DNA from: CAYVIB01 sp964451365
GTDB lineage: Bacteria; Pseudomonadota; Gammaproteobacteria; Pseudomonadales; Cellvibrionaceae
DNA: 64,000 nucleotides
Direction of reading: 5' to 3'
Assembly (NCBI GenBank): GCA_964451365.1
Contig: CAYVIB010000027.1
Span: forward strand, 19,888-83,887
The notes under the pieces are model-generated. The model ran no database searches. It had not been told where the DNA came from and saw nothing but the letters and a program-made list of their open reading frames with translations. Of the stretch, positions 52,497-60,334 are shown in pieces. Positions within the stretch are counted from its first letter, which is position 1. The number at the start of each line of letters is the position of its first letter. The position numbers and the translations under genes were made by a program.

Positions 52497-52697
52497 CTAA
52501 CGCTCATATTCGGACTCAAGAGCTTCTTTGGTAATCAGTGCGACATTCACCATACGGTGCTTGCCGATCTTCATCGTAGGAAGATGCCCCCTTTCGATCA
52601 TTCCTCTGATAGTTTCCTCAGTTAACCCGGACATCTCAGAGAATTTACGCTTTGTGACAAGCGGCCCAGCCGCAATGGGTCTATTCGTCTCATCCAT
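52497..52697 (-). CDS. AlpA/excisionase-like DNA-binding protein
   Basis: 66 aa with a MerR-like winged HTH (VTKRKFSEMSGLTEETIRGM, then ERGHLPTMKIGKHRMVNVAL). Such proteins act as excisionases or activators in integrative phages. Divergent from the CI-like repressor. Confidence 0.8.
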   Translation of the reverse strand: MDETNRPIAAGPLVTKRKFSEMSGLTEETIRGMIERGHLPTMKIGKHRMVNVALITKEALESEYER

Positions 52698-52848
52698 ACC
52701 GCCCCCAAAAACAACTTAAAAGACCATTGATAATCTAATTTGGTTTAAATTTACCTCCTATTTTACATTTTTACAACTATTTTTCTTGCAAATAATCCAT
52801 ATAGGATTACAATCCCACTATTTCCCACTATTCCACACGGGTTCGGTG

Positions 52849-53532
52849 ATGACTATAGAAACCAGAGCAAAGCTTTTAATGGACGAACTTAAGGTCTCCC
52901 AAAAGGAGTTAGAGGTAATGAGCGGGATATCTCAGCAAGCATGGAGTAAAGCATTCAACGGCAGACAAAGAATGAACTCTGGTCACATCGAGTTCTTATG
53001 TAGTAAATATAAAGACTACGCATATTGGCTGACCACAGGGAGCACGGACTTAGGTTTATCACCTCAAGGCGCAAAAGCTCTCGAGTACTTTTCTAAAATA
53101 GCTGGCAAATATGCTGAAACAAAAGCCGAATTTGATTATGCGTTAATGATTGAGCAGTACCTGTCCGATTCAAATTCAATTGTGGATGAGAACGGAATAG
53201 CTGGCAGCTCTCCGATGCCGTCGGACAGAAAAGAGCTCGCCCATCAACATTTAACGGAAATTATGTCGGTTGACTTCAAGAAGCTTACAAAAAAGCTCAA
53301 CTGTCTGGACGCCAACGAAATCCGAGATATTGTGAATAACCACTTTTATAGAAAAGCATGTTCAGACCTTGTCACTCTGACCCAGCAATACGGAAAAGAT
53401 CACCGGCTTACTGTCATGCTTAGCCGCTTGCTTACAGAGTTTTTACTTCCAGGTTCGACCTCAAACGCCCTTCAACCATTCAAGGCGCAACAATCAGAGA
53501 ATGGCGTTGATAACGCCTCCCACGTGAAATAA
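52849..53532 (+). CDS. CI-like phage repressor
   Basis: 227 aa from ATG 52849 (frame open to 52786). N-terminal HTH (VSQKELEVMSGISQQAWSKA, then RQRMNSGHIEFLCSKYKDYA). The C-terminal part has no clear LexA-type protease signature. It faces the alpA-like gene across a 151-nt gap (52698-52848) that should hold both promoters. Confidence 0.78.
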   Translation: MTIETRAKLLMDELKVSQKELEVMSGISQQAWSKAFNGRQRMNSGHIEFLCSKYKDYAYWLTTGSTDLGLSPQGAKALEYFSKIAGKYAETKAEFDYALMIEQYLSDSNSIVDENGIAGSSPMPSDRKELAHQHLTEIMSVDFKKLTKKLNCLDANEIRDIVNNHFYRKACSDLVTLTQQYGKDHRLTVMLSRLLTEFLLPGSTSNALQPFKAQQSENGVDNASHVK

Positions 53533-53547
53533 TAAATTTACCTAGCG

Positions 53548-54588
53548 ATGGCAGTTAAAAAAGATAAGAACAAGTGGACTGTGGATATCTATCCTAATGG
53601 TCGTAATGGAAAGCGGATCAGGAAGAAGTTTGATACAAAACTCGAAGCACAGCGATTTGAAAAATATGTACTTAACAAAGCCTTCGAAAACAAGGATTGG
53701 AATATCTCCTCTACAGATAGCCGAAAGCTCTCCGAACTGATCGGAACTTGGTATCAGGTGCACGGGCAGCACCTCAACTATTCTAAGCGCCGTTTAAACC
53801 TTCTTAACTATGCAGCCACGGCAATGGGCGATCCGGTCGCACGAAAGCTAACACCTGAGATGTTCCTCAGATACCGCGAGCAGCGTATTAACGACGGTAT
53901 TAGCCCCAAAGCTGTAAACAATATGCTTGGTTACCTGAATGCTGTTTTTAACGAACTATATAGAAACGAAATCATTGACTATGAAAACCCTCTCGGCAAA
54001 GTCAGGCCGATCAAGATAAAAGAGCGAGAGCTGTCTTACCTGGATCACGATCAAATTACGGAATTATTCAATAAGCTGGACCGGGTGTGTATTAATCCTC
54101 ACGTAAAGCTGATTGCGAAAATCTGCTTGTCCACCGGCTGCCGCTGGGGAGAAGCTCAAAGTTTGCACGGCCGTAACGTGCGAAACGGCAAAATCACCTT
54201 TACCGACACTAAGAGCGGAAAGAACAGAACAGTTCCAATCAGTAAAGAGCTACAGGCTGAGATACGGAGTCATGGCGACGGCCAACTTTTCACCAATTCC
54301 GAAGAGACTTTCAGGCGGACGCTTCGAATGTGCAGCTTTGAAGTCCCAAAAGGCCAAGCAACGCATATTTTACGCCATACCTTCGCCAGTTGGTTCATGA
54401 TCAATGGAGGGAATATACTGACCTTACAGCGGATTCTGGGGCACAGCTCAATCACCATGACGATGCGATACGCCCACCTGGCTCCCGACCACCTGCAGGA
54501 AGCCATAGCCTTGAACCCGTTAACCCGTAGTCAATTTGTAGACAAATCAACAACACTTACAGCACAAGTCATTGATTTAAATAGATAA
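53548..54588 (+). CDS. int: Phage tyrosine integrase
   Basis: 346 aa. N-terminal Arm-DNA-binding domain (WTVDIYPNGRNGKRIRKKFD), core-binding domain ~60-150, and a catalytic domain with Arg199 (TGCRWGEA), His273/Arg276 (HILRHTF), His299 (LGHSS) and Tyr308 (MRYAHL). Ends 3 nt before the attachment core in tRNA-Ser; its last codons contain the right-hand 18-bp arm repeat. Confidence 0.95.
   Translation: MAVKKDKNKWTVDIYPNGRNGKRIRKKFDTKLEAQRFEKYVLNKAFENKDWNISSTDSRKLSELIGTWYQVHGQHLNYSKRRLNLLNYAATAMGDPVARKLTPEMFLRYREQRINDGISPKAVNNMLGYLNAVFNELYRNEIIDYENPLGKVRPIKIKERELSYLDHDQITELFNKLDRVCINPHVKLIAKICLSTGCRWGEAQSLHGRNVRNGKITFTDTKSGKNRTVPISKELQAEIRSHGDGQLFTNSEETFRRTLRMCSFEVPKGQATHILRHTFASWFMINGGNILTLQRILGHSSITMTMRYAHLAPDHLQEAIALNPLTRSQFVDKSTTLTAQVIDLNR
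54527..54544. repeat. Candidate integrase arm-binding repeat, right
   Basis: Second copy of GTAGTCAATTTGTAGACA, inside the 3' end of the integrase gene, 47 bp from the core repeat. See the left copy at 41196-41213. A protein-coding stretch copied in non-coding DNA at the other end argues for functional conservation. Confidence 0.55.
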
Positions 54589-54590
54589 AT

Positions 54591-54617
54591 ATGGCGGTGA
54601 GGGAGGGAGTCGAACCC
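54591..54617. repeat. Right attachment site within tRNA-Ser
   Basis: 27 bp identical to 41078-41104; it forms the 3' end of the intact tRNA-Ser gene. The strand exchange point lies somewhere within these bases. Confidence 0.93.
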
Positions 54618-54679
54618 TCGAAGCCTTTCGACTTACACACTTTCCAGGCGTGCTCCTTCGGCCACTCGGACACCTCACC
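54592..54679 (-). tRNA. tRNA-Ser (GGA)
   Basis: 88 nt, class II, close to the E. coli serine GGA tRNA. Starts GGTGAGGTGTCCGAGTGGC, anticodon GGA in loop CTGGAAA, long variable arm, T loop TTCGAAC, encoded CCA. The prophage integrated into its 3' end and regenerated it. Confidence 0.96.
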
Positions 54680-55042
54680 GTGCTGGAAGTGCCCGGAAGA
54701 TGGATTCAGGCACTTTTGAAGGCGGTGAACTCTACACAAAGCCGTCGCCAAACGCAATGCCTGTGGATACCCTGGCGCCGCTGCACTAGACTTTTTGGTG
54801 GCGTAATGTGGACGTAATACCGGATCGAATGAAAAAGTTCCTGCGTAAATGATGCTTTTGAGCGGGTCTGACTGTTGCGATGACGCCTCGAAAGTTTTAG
54901 CACGCTTGAAAAGGGCGAAAATGTTAACCTGTCAAACTATCGGGGTGTACCCGCGGTATGTTGACAACAAAGGATGATTTAAGCGAAATTGACGCAAATT
55001 AAAACGACAAACAATAATACGAAGAAGCAAAAGCAGGTTTCC

Positions 55043-56431
55043 ATGGGCGATGCCAATGTAGAGTCTGAACCGGAAAACCCCGAGTTTTCTCCCCGCCAGA
55101 ACGATATACGCGCACTTATTTGCTGCGCTGCGGCAGCCACTGTCGTGGTGGATATGTCCTGGCCGGAAATCGAGGTTCTTCAAGCAACTATCGTGGTCGC
55201 CGTACTGGCTTACACTTTTGCCAGCTACTTCTGGGTTAAAGCCCGATCGAAAAAGGAAGGTGCAAGCCGCCTGTTCGACCGGATAATGACTGCCGATGCG
55301 GCGGTTATCGGCGTGGTACTCAGCTTTTCCAATTTCAATATTCTGCCCACCATTCTGTTTACCACCATGATCCAGTTCAACAGCCTGATCAACGGTGGGG
55401 TGCGTAAATGGGCCATCGACAACCTGGCATTTGCCGGCGGTATTCTGGTCACGTTCCTGTTCCGCGAGCCGCAACTGGTATTTTCCGAGAAAATGGAAAT
55501 CAGTTCAGTCAGCCTGATCGGCATATTCACCTATTTTTGCGCTTATGCTCTTTACACCCACAGCCGGCTGCGCAAACTGGATATGCTGAACAAGAAACTG
55601 ATCAACGAACAGACACTGTACAAACTGCGCACCTACAAACTTTCCCGCTATCTGCCTCCCACGGTCTGGCGCGCCATTAACGAAGGCCGGGAAAAGTCCC
55701 TCAGCACTGAACGCAAGCGGGTTACGGTATTCTTTTCCGACATCATGGGGTTCAGCTCACTGTCGGAAGAAATGGAAGCAGAATCGCTGACCGACCTGCT
55801 GAACAGCTACCTGACCGAAATGGCAAAAATCGCCATCAAGCACAAAGGTACCATCGACAAGTTCATGGGCGACGCCATTATGGTGATTTTTGGCGATAGC
55901 AGAAGCGAGGGCTTGAAAACCGACTGCCTGCGCTGCTTGGCGATGGCCATTGAAATGCGAAAAAAAATGAAGGAGCTGCAAACAAAATGGTACAACCAGG
56001 GAATTAAAAAGCCGCTGCAGATACGCATGGGTATCAATACCGGGTACTGCACCGTGGGCTCCTTCGGCACCAGCCACTATATGGATTACACGGTTCTCGG
56101 CACCCACGTTAACCTGGCGAGCAGGCTGGAGTCCGCCGCCGATCCGGGTGAAATCCTGGTATCGCACGAAACCTGGTCACTGATAAAGGATGTAGTCATG
56201 TGTCGCGACAAGGGCGAAATCAAGGCCAAAGGTTTCAGCCATCCGATCAAGGTTTACCAGGTGGTGGATTTCCGCAAGGACCTGGGCAAGAACCAGAGCT
56301 ATTTCGAGCAGAATACAGAAGGTTTTTCCATGCATATGGACCTGGAAAAAATCCGCAACTACGACAAGGAGCGCGTTATCCGGTTTTTACAGGATGCGGC
56401 GGAAAGATTGAACGATAAGGTTATCACGTAG
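55043..56431 (+). CDS. Membrane class III adenylate cyclase (CyaB-like)
   Basis: 462 aa from ATG 55043 (AGG 5 nt upstream); the frame opens at TTG 54989. N-terminal MASE2-like region with about six helices (ALICCAAAATVVVDMSW; VLQATIVVAVLAYTFAS; IMTADAAVIGVVLSFS). The class III cyclase domain contains VTVFFSDIMGFSSLSE (metal Asp), FMGDAIMVIFGD (second metal Asp) and LGTHVNLASRLESAA (Asn/Arg). Resembles Pseudomonas CyaB, which makes cAMP for Vfr-type regulation. Nothing but the tRNA lies in the 363 nt upstream. Confidence 0.92.
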   Translation: MGDANVESEPENPEFSPRQNDIRALICCAAAATVVVDMSWPEIEVLQATIVVAVLAYTFASYFWVKARSKKEGASRLFDRIMTADAAVIGVVLSFSNFNILPTILFTTMIQFNSLINGGVRKWAIDNLAFAGGILVTFLFREPQLVFSEKMEISSVSLIGIFTYFCAYALYTHSRLRKLDMLNKKLINEQTLYKLRTYKLSRYLPPTVWRAINEGREKSLSTERKRVTVFFSDIMGFSSLSEEMEAESLTDLLNSYLTEMAKIAIKHKGTIDKFMGDAIMVIFGDSRSEGLKTDCLRCLAMAIEMRKKMKELQTKWYNQGIKKPLQIRMGINTGYCTVGSFGTSHYMDYTVLGTHVNLASRLESAADPGEILVSHETWSLIKDVVMCRDKGEIKAKGFSHPIKVYQVVDFRKDLGKNQSYFEQNTEGFSMHMDLEKIRNYDKERVIRFLQDAAERLNDKVIT

Positions 56432-56486
56432 AACAAACACCTGGCGACGGGTGGCGCCCGAAGTGTCGGACCATCGCTTCCCCGCC

Positions 56487-57293
56487 CTACTGGCGAATCA
56501 CACGGAAATCCGGAACCGGTTCGCCGCAGTCGGTGCGAAACGGATTGATATCCAGCCCTCCCCTTCGAGTATATCGCGCGTAAACCGTCAGCTTTTCCGG
56601 CTGGCACCGCCGCTTGATATCGCAGAAGATTTTTTCCACGCAGTTCTCGTGAAAATCCTGATGCTCACGATACGACACAATATATTTCAACAGGGATTCC
56701 GGCTCTATCCTCACGCCTGAATACTTTATCCAGACCGTAGCCCAGTCCGGCTGTCCGGTTACCGGGCAATTACTTTTCAACAGGTGGCTGTAAAGAATTT
56801 CTTCGGCAATGGGTTCCCCGGCTTTCAGCAGGGCGCTGTCTGGCTTGTAAGCATCAATTACGGTTTCACATTCGTCGATACACACACCCGCAAGCGCGTA
56901 TGCACTTTCAACAGCATCCAGTTTTTCCAAATCGGCTGTCACCGGTGCGCTAACCGCCGCGGATAAATCCTTTTCGAGAGTTTGCCGAACCTGCTGCCAG
57001 CTCTCAAACCGCGTCTGGTTAAACGAGTTCAAATAGTATTTGAAGGATTTGGATTCCACAATCGCGTCGCTGTGGGCGGGAAAAACAAACGTTCCCACCG
57101 CAACCTGGGGTTTGCCTCTTTGGTCCAGCCACGACATTTCATAGGCGGTCCAGATATCGACACCGGTAAACGGCATTTCCTCACCGGCGAACAACGCATG
57201 CCGGGACTGCGCCCGCGCGATCGGGTGCAGAAGATGGGGCGCGTATTGGCTGGTATATTCCGCCTGTTGCCCGAGATGAATTTCAGAAGTCAT
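56487..57293 (-). CDS. queF: NADPH-dependent preQ0 reductase QueF
   Basis: 268 aa, the long two-domain form. Reduces 7-cyano-7-deazaguanine to preQ1 for queuosine tRNA modification. Active-site segments LLKSNCPVTGQPDWATVWI (catalytic Cys) and SYREHQDFHENCVE; NADPH motif ESKSFKYYLNSFNQTRF. Confidence 0.96.
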   Translation of the reverse strand: MTSEIHLGQQAEYTSQYAPHLLHPIARAQSRHALFAGEEMPFTGVDIWTAYEMSWLDQRGKPQVAVGTFVFPAHSDAIVESKSFKYYLNSFNQTRFESWQQVRQTLEKDLSAAVSAPVTADLEKLDAVESAYALAGVCIDECETVIDAYKPDSALLKAGEPIAEEILYSHLLKSNCPVTGQPDWATVWIKYSGVRIEPESLLKYIVSYREHQDFHENCVEKIFCDIKRRCQPEKLTVYARYTRRGGLDINPFRTDCGEPVPDFRVIRQ

Positions 57294-57314
57294 AGGTCCG
57301 TTCGAGGTGATGGA

Positions 57315-58088
57315 TCAGGTTCTAAGCTTTTTGCCTTTTTCCAGCAGAAAAAGACAGTAACTAAACGCGATAATCAAAAATACCACAATACCGGCAAAGC
57401 CCAGCCCTACATTGACATCCGACACACCGAGAAATCCGTAGCGAAAGACATTGACCATATACAGTATCGGATTGAGCATGGAGACCTTTTGCCAGAAATC
57501 CGGAAGCAGGTCGATGGAATAAAACACCCCGCCCAGATACGTCATCGGTGTCAGGATGAAGGTGGGGATTATTGAAATATCATCAAATGAGTTGGCAAAA
57601 ATTGCATTGATCATTCCGCCGAGAGAAAACAGGACAGACGTCAGTAAAATAACTGCAACGGTCACACCCAGATGGTGAACCCGCATTTCGGTAAAAAAGA
57701 GGGACAACACCGTCACAATCGCGCCCACGGATAATCCACGCATCACCCCGCCACTGACGTAGCCGAGAAGGATGATATAGCTCGGCGTCGGGCTCACCTG
57801 GATCTCTTCAATGCTCTTGGTAAACTTGGCGCTGTAAAACGAGGAAACCACATTCGAGTACGAATTGTTGATCACCGACATCATGATCAACCCGGGCACG
57901 ACGAAGGCCATATAATCGAACCCACCCATTTCACCAATACGCGAACCGATCAATGCACCGAAAATAACAAAATAAAGTGCCATGGTAATCGCGGGAGGAA
58001 TCAGCGTCTGCACCCAGATACGGGTAAATCGTCTTACTTCCTTGCGTACAATGGTTTTGTAGGCAATGTATTGTTGCCGCGCGTTCAT
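57315..58088 (-). CDS. ABC-2 type exporter permease
   Basis: 257 aa with six hydrophobic helices (IPPAITMALYFVIFGALIGS ... FAGIVVFLIIAFSYCLFLLE). ABC-2 permease of the YadH/DrrB kind. Its start overlaps the ATPase stop (58088). Substrate not deducible. Confidence 0.92.
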   Translation of the reverse strand: MNARQQYIAYKTIVRKEVRRFTRIWVQTLIPPAITMALYFVIFGALIGSRIGEMGGFDYMAFVVPGLIMMSVINNSYSNVVSSFYSAKFTKSIEEIQVSPTPSYIILLGYVSGGVMRGLSVGAIVTVLSLFFTEMRVHHLGVTVAVILLTSVLFSLGGMINAIFANSFDDISIIPTFILTPMTYLGGVFYSIDLLPDFWQKVSMLNPILYMVNVFRYGFLGVSDVNVGLGFAGIVVFLIIAFSYCLFLLEKGKKLRT

Positions 58089-59023
58089 TAAACCTGCCCT
58101 CCCTGACCAGTTCCGCTATTGACCAGCGAAACAAACAGCTCTTCCAGGCGATTCACCTTGTTCCTCATACTCACAATATCGATATTCAGTTCGGAAAGCT
58201 TCATAAACAGGGCGTTGAGTGAGCGACCTTTCTCAATTTCCACTTCCAGCGTGCTCTCGTCCACCTGCCGAAGGTCGTAAGCCTCCACCACTGGGCACTC
58301 CGAGAGCGGCTCCTGCGTATCCAGGATAAACACCTCCTTGTTCAGCTGTTTGAGCAGATTCTTGATACTGGTGTTCTCCACGATCACACCGTGGTTGATA
58401 ATCGCCACGTTGCGACAGAGGCTTTCTGCCTCCTCCAGATAGTGGGTGGTGAGAATAATGGTGGTTCCGGCCGCATTTATTTCCTGTAAAAAGGACCACA
58501 TGGAGCGCCGTAACTCAATATCCACTCCCGCGGTCGGCTCATCGAGAATCAGCAAGCTCGGCTCATGGACCAAAGCGCGGGCAATCATCAACCGCCTTTT
58601 CATACCGCCGGACAAGCCCCGGGCCTGGTCGCCGCGCTTTTCCCAAAGCCCCAGTTTTTTCAGGTACTTTTCCGTCCGCTCCCTGGCCAGGTGAAGGGGA
58701 AGCCCATAGTAGCCGGCCTGGTTCATCACAATGTCCTGCACCTTCTCGAACATATTGAAGTTGAATTCCTGCGGAACCACGCCAATAAATTGCTTGGCCC
58801 TGGAGAAATTTTTATCGATATCGCAATCGAAAACAGCTACCTGCCCGGCCGTCTTGCGCACCAGGGAACAGATAATTCCGATAGTGGTGGATTTCCCGGC
58901 CCCGTTTGGCCCGAGCAGCGCAAAAAAATCACCCGGCTCCACGTCCAGATCGATCCCCTTCAGCGCTTCAAAGCCGGTACTGTAGGTCTTTTTCAGACCC
59001 GTTATTTGCAGTGCCTTGGTCAT
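58088..59023 (-). CDS. ABC exporter ATP-binding protein
   Basis: 311 aa. Walker A GPNGAGKST, Q-loop VVPQEFNF, signature LSGGMKRR, Walker B LLILDEPTAGVD, H-loop TTHYLEEAE. YadG/CcmA-like. The C-terminal ~80 residues are a typical extension. First gene of a two-gene operon with the ABC-2 permease. Confidence 0.94.
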   Translation of the reverse strand: MTKALQITGLKKTYSTGFEALKGIDLDVEPGDFFALLGPNGAGKSTTIGIICSLVRKTAGQVAVFDCDIDKNFSRAKQFIGVVPQEFNFNMFEKVQDIVMNQAGYYGLPLHLARERTEKYLKKLGLWEKRGDQARGLSGGMKRRLMIARALVHEPSLLILDEPTAGVDIELRRSMWSFLQEINAAGTTIILTTHYLEEAESLCRNVAIINHGVIVENTSIKNLLKQLNKEVFILDTQEPLSECPVVEAYDLRQVDESTLEVEIEKGRSLNALFMKLSELNIDIVSMRNKVNRLEELFVSLVNSGTGQGGQV

Positions 59024-59254
59024 TCTTCGAACTCTATTATTTCTGTTTTGCCACCGGCGCGTCTTTTACCTTCACTGCCGATCGCACCTCCGCCTTTGGC
59101 GGTGGGCGCATATCCTACCATGGGACGTATATTGCGGGGTCAAAAGAGAACGATGAGATGAGATGGAGGCCAGCGCCAGGAGGAACAGCCACGCTGAATG
59201 CCTCTTACCTGAACCGGCTTTGCCGAAAAACGTAAAATTTTGTTAACGTAAGTG

Positions 59255-59992
59255 TCATCCGGGTTTAACCTTATCGATCAACCGCAGGGCATCTTTCGGC
59301 GCGTTGGCTTCATGGTCGTTATCAAAATAGCAGTACACATCCTTCCCTTCCTTGCTCCAGCGTTTTATCTTTTTCGTATAATTCTTCAGGTCATCCTCCT
59401 CGTAACTACCCCAGTAGGGTGTTTCCATCGGACCGTGCAGGCGGATATAAATAAAATCCGCCGTGACGACTTCCGGTGGACGAAACTGCTTGAAGTCGTA
59501 GAAGCACAGGCAGATGTTATTTTCCCGCAGCAGGTCGTAAACCTCATCGCGCAGCCAGGTTTGATTGCGAAACTCAAACGTGTAGCGATACCGGGGAGGC
59601 AGGTGGCTGATAAATTCCGCCAGTCGTTCCGGATTCACCTTCCAGCCCGGCGGCAGCTGAAAAAGTATCGGTCCCTGTTTATCGCCAAAAGGCTCGAATA
59701 CTTCCCATAGTCGCGCCAGCCCCTCCTCCGGCTCCTTTAGCTTCTTCATATGGGTAAGATAGCGGCTGGCCTTGCAGGCAAAAAGAAAATTATCCGGCGA
59801 CTGCTCCGCCCAGGTCTCCACCGACGTTTTTTTAGGCACGTGGTAAAAGCTGGTATTCAATTCCACGGTGCTGAAACTCTCGGCATATTTGCGCAGCAGG
59901 TCCGCCTGCCTGACATTCTCCGGATAAAACAGGCCTTTCCAGGTTTTATAATTCCAACCCGAAGTCCCGATATAAATTTGCCCTTTAGCCAT
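59255..59992 (-). CDS. DUF72 family protein
   Basis: 245 aa. TIM-barrel-like DUF72 pattern: IYIGTSGWNYKTWKGLFYPE, YAESFSTVELNTSFYHVP, ITHM-type KASRYLTHMKKLKEPE, FIYIRLHGPMETPYWGSY and VYCYFDNDHEANAPKDALRL. Biochemical role unknown. Confidence 0.93.
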   Translation of the reverse strand: MAKGQIYIGTSGWNYKTWKGLFYPENVRQADLLRKYAESFSTVELNTSFYHVPKKTSVETWAEQSPDNFLFACKASRYLTHMKKLKEPEEGLARLWEVFEPFGDKQGPILFQLPPGWKVNPERLAEFISHLPPRYRYTFEFRNQTWLRDEVYDLLRENNICLCFYDFKQFRPPEVVTADFIYIRLHGPMETPYWGSYEEDDLKNYTKKIKRWSKEGKDVYCYFDNDHEANAPKDALRLIDKVKPG

Positions 59993-60334
59993 CCCTATCC
60001 TTAAGAATCTACGTCAGCTTTGCTGTCTACTTTTATGATGCACCCACGTTTAACAAGTTCAACCGTAATTACCGATCGCGCGCGGGAGGTTTTTCGATTT
60101 AGGGCCTGGTGATAACGCACGCCATCCTGGCGTTTAGGGGCTATGTCAGGTTCTGGATGTTCGCTGATCAGAATCCGGAATAGGTTACCGCGGGCCGGTT
60201 GGCTCTCCGCAACCGGAAACCAGCGACCGGTTGATCGCGGCCCTTGCCTCGGAACAGGGAAGTTGCGCCGGATGAAGGTTAAGCCGGATTAACGATTTTT
60301 ATGCGTGACATATCTGCTCCGCCGGAGATTCATT
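59993..60334 (+). other. Intergenic stretch with no gene seen
   Basis: 342 nt between divergent genes. No convincing promoter pair or RNA was recognised. The last bases contain the ribosome-binding site CGGAG for the next gene. Confidence 0.5.

Larger units (their letters stand above)
41078..54617. mobile_element. Integrated filamentous phage (inovirus) with cargo
   Basis: The element lies between a 27-bp copy of the tRNA-Ser 3' end (41078-41104) and the intact tRNA-Ser gene (54592-54679). The order from the tRNA is integrase, CI-like repressor, AlpA-like protein, replication endonuclease, an 82-aa protein, ssDNA-binding protein, a 73-aa membrane protein, major coat, pIII, pVI and Zot/pI. 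That is the inovirus module order. The left 5 kb is AT-rich cargo (restriction-modification, HNH protein, tRNA-like gene, small proteins). All core inovirus functions appear present, so it may be active. Lysis, head and tail genes are absent, as expected. Confidence 0.92.

Noticed and set aside
41078..54617. Retron or reverse-transcriptase-based system in the cargo
   Set aside because: No reverse transcriptase motif (such as YxDD) occurs in any frame of the cargo region.
59024..59254. Short plus-strand frames between the ABC ATPase and DUF72 genes
   Set aside because: They are antisense continuations of neighbouring genes with no ribosome-binding site or protein-like composition.
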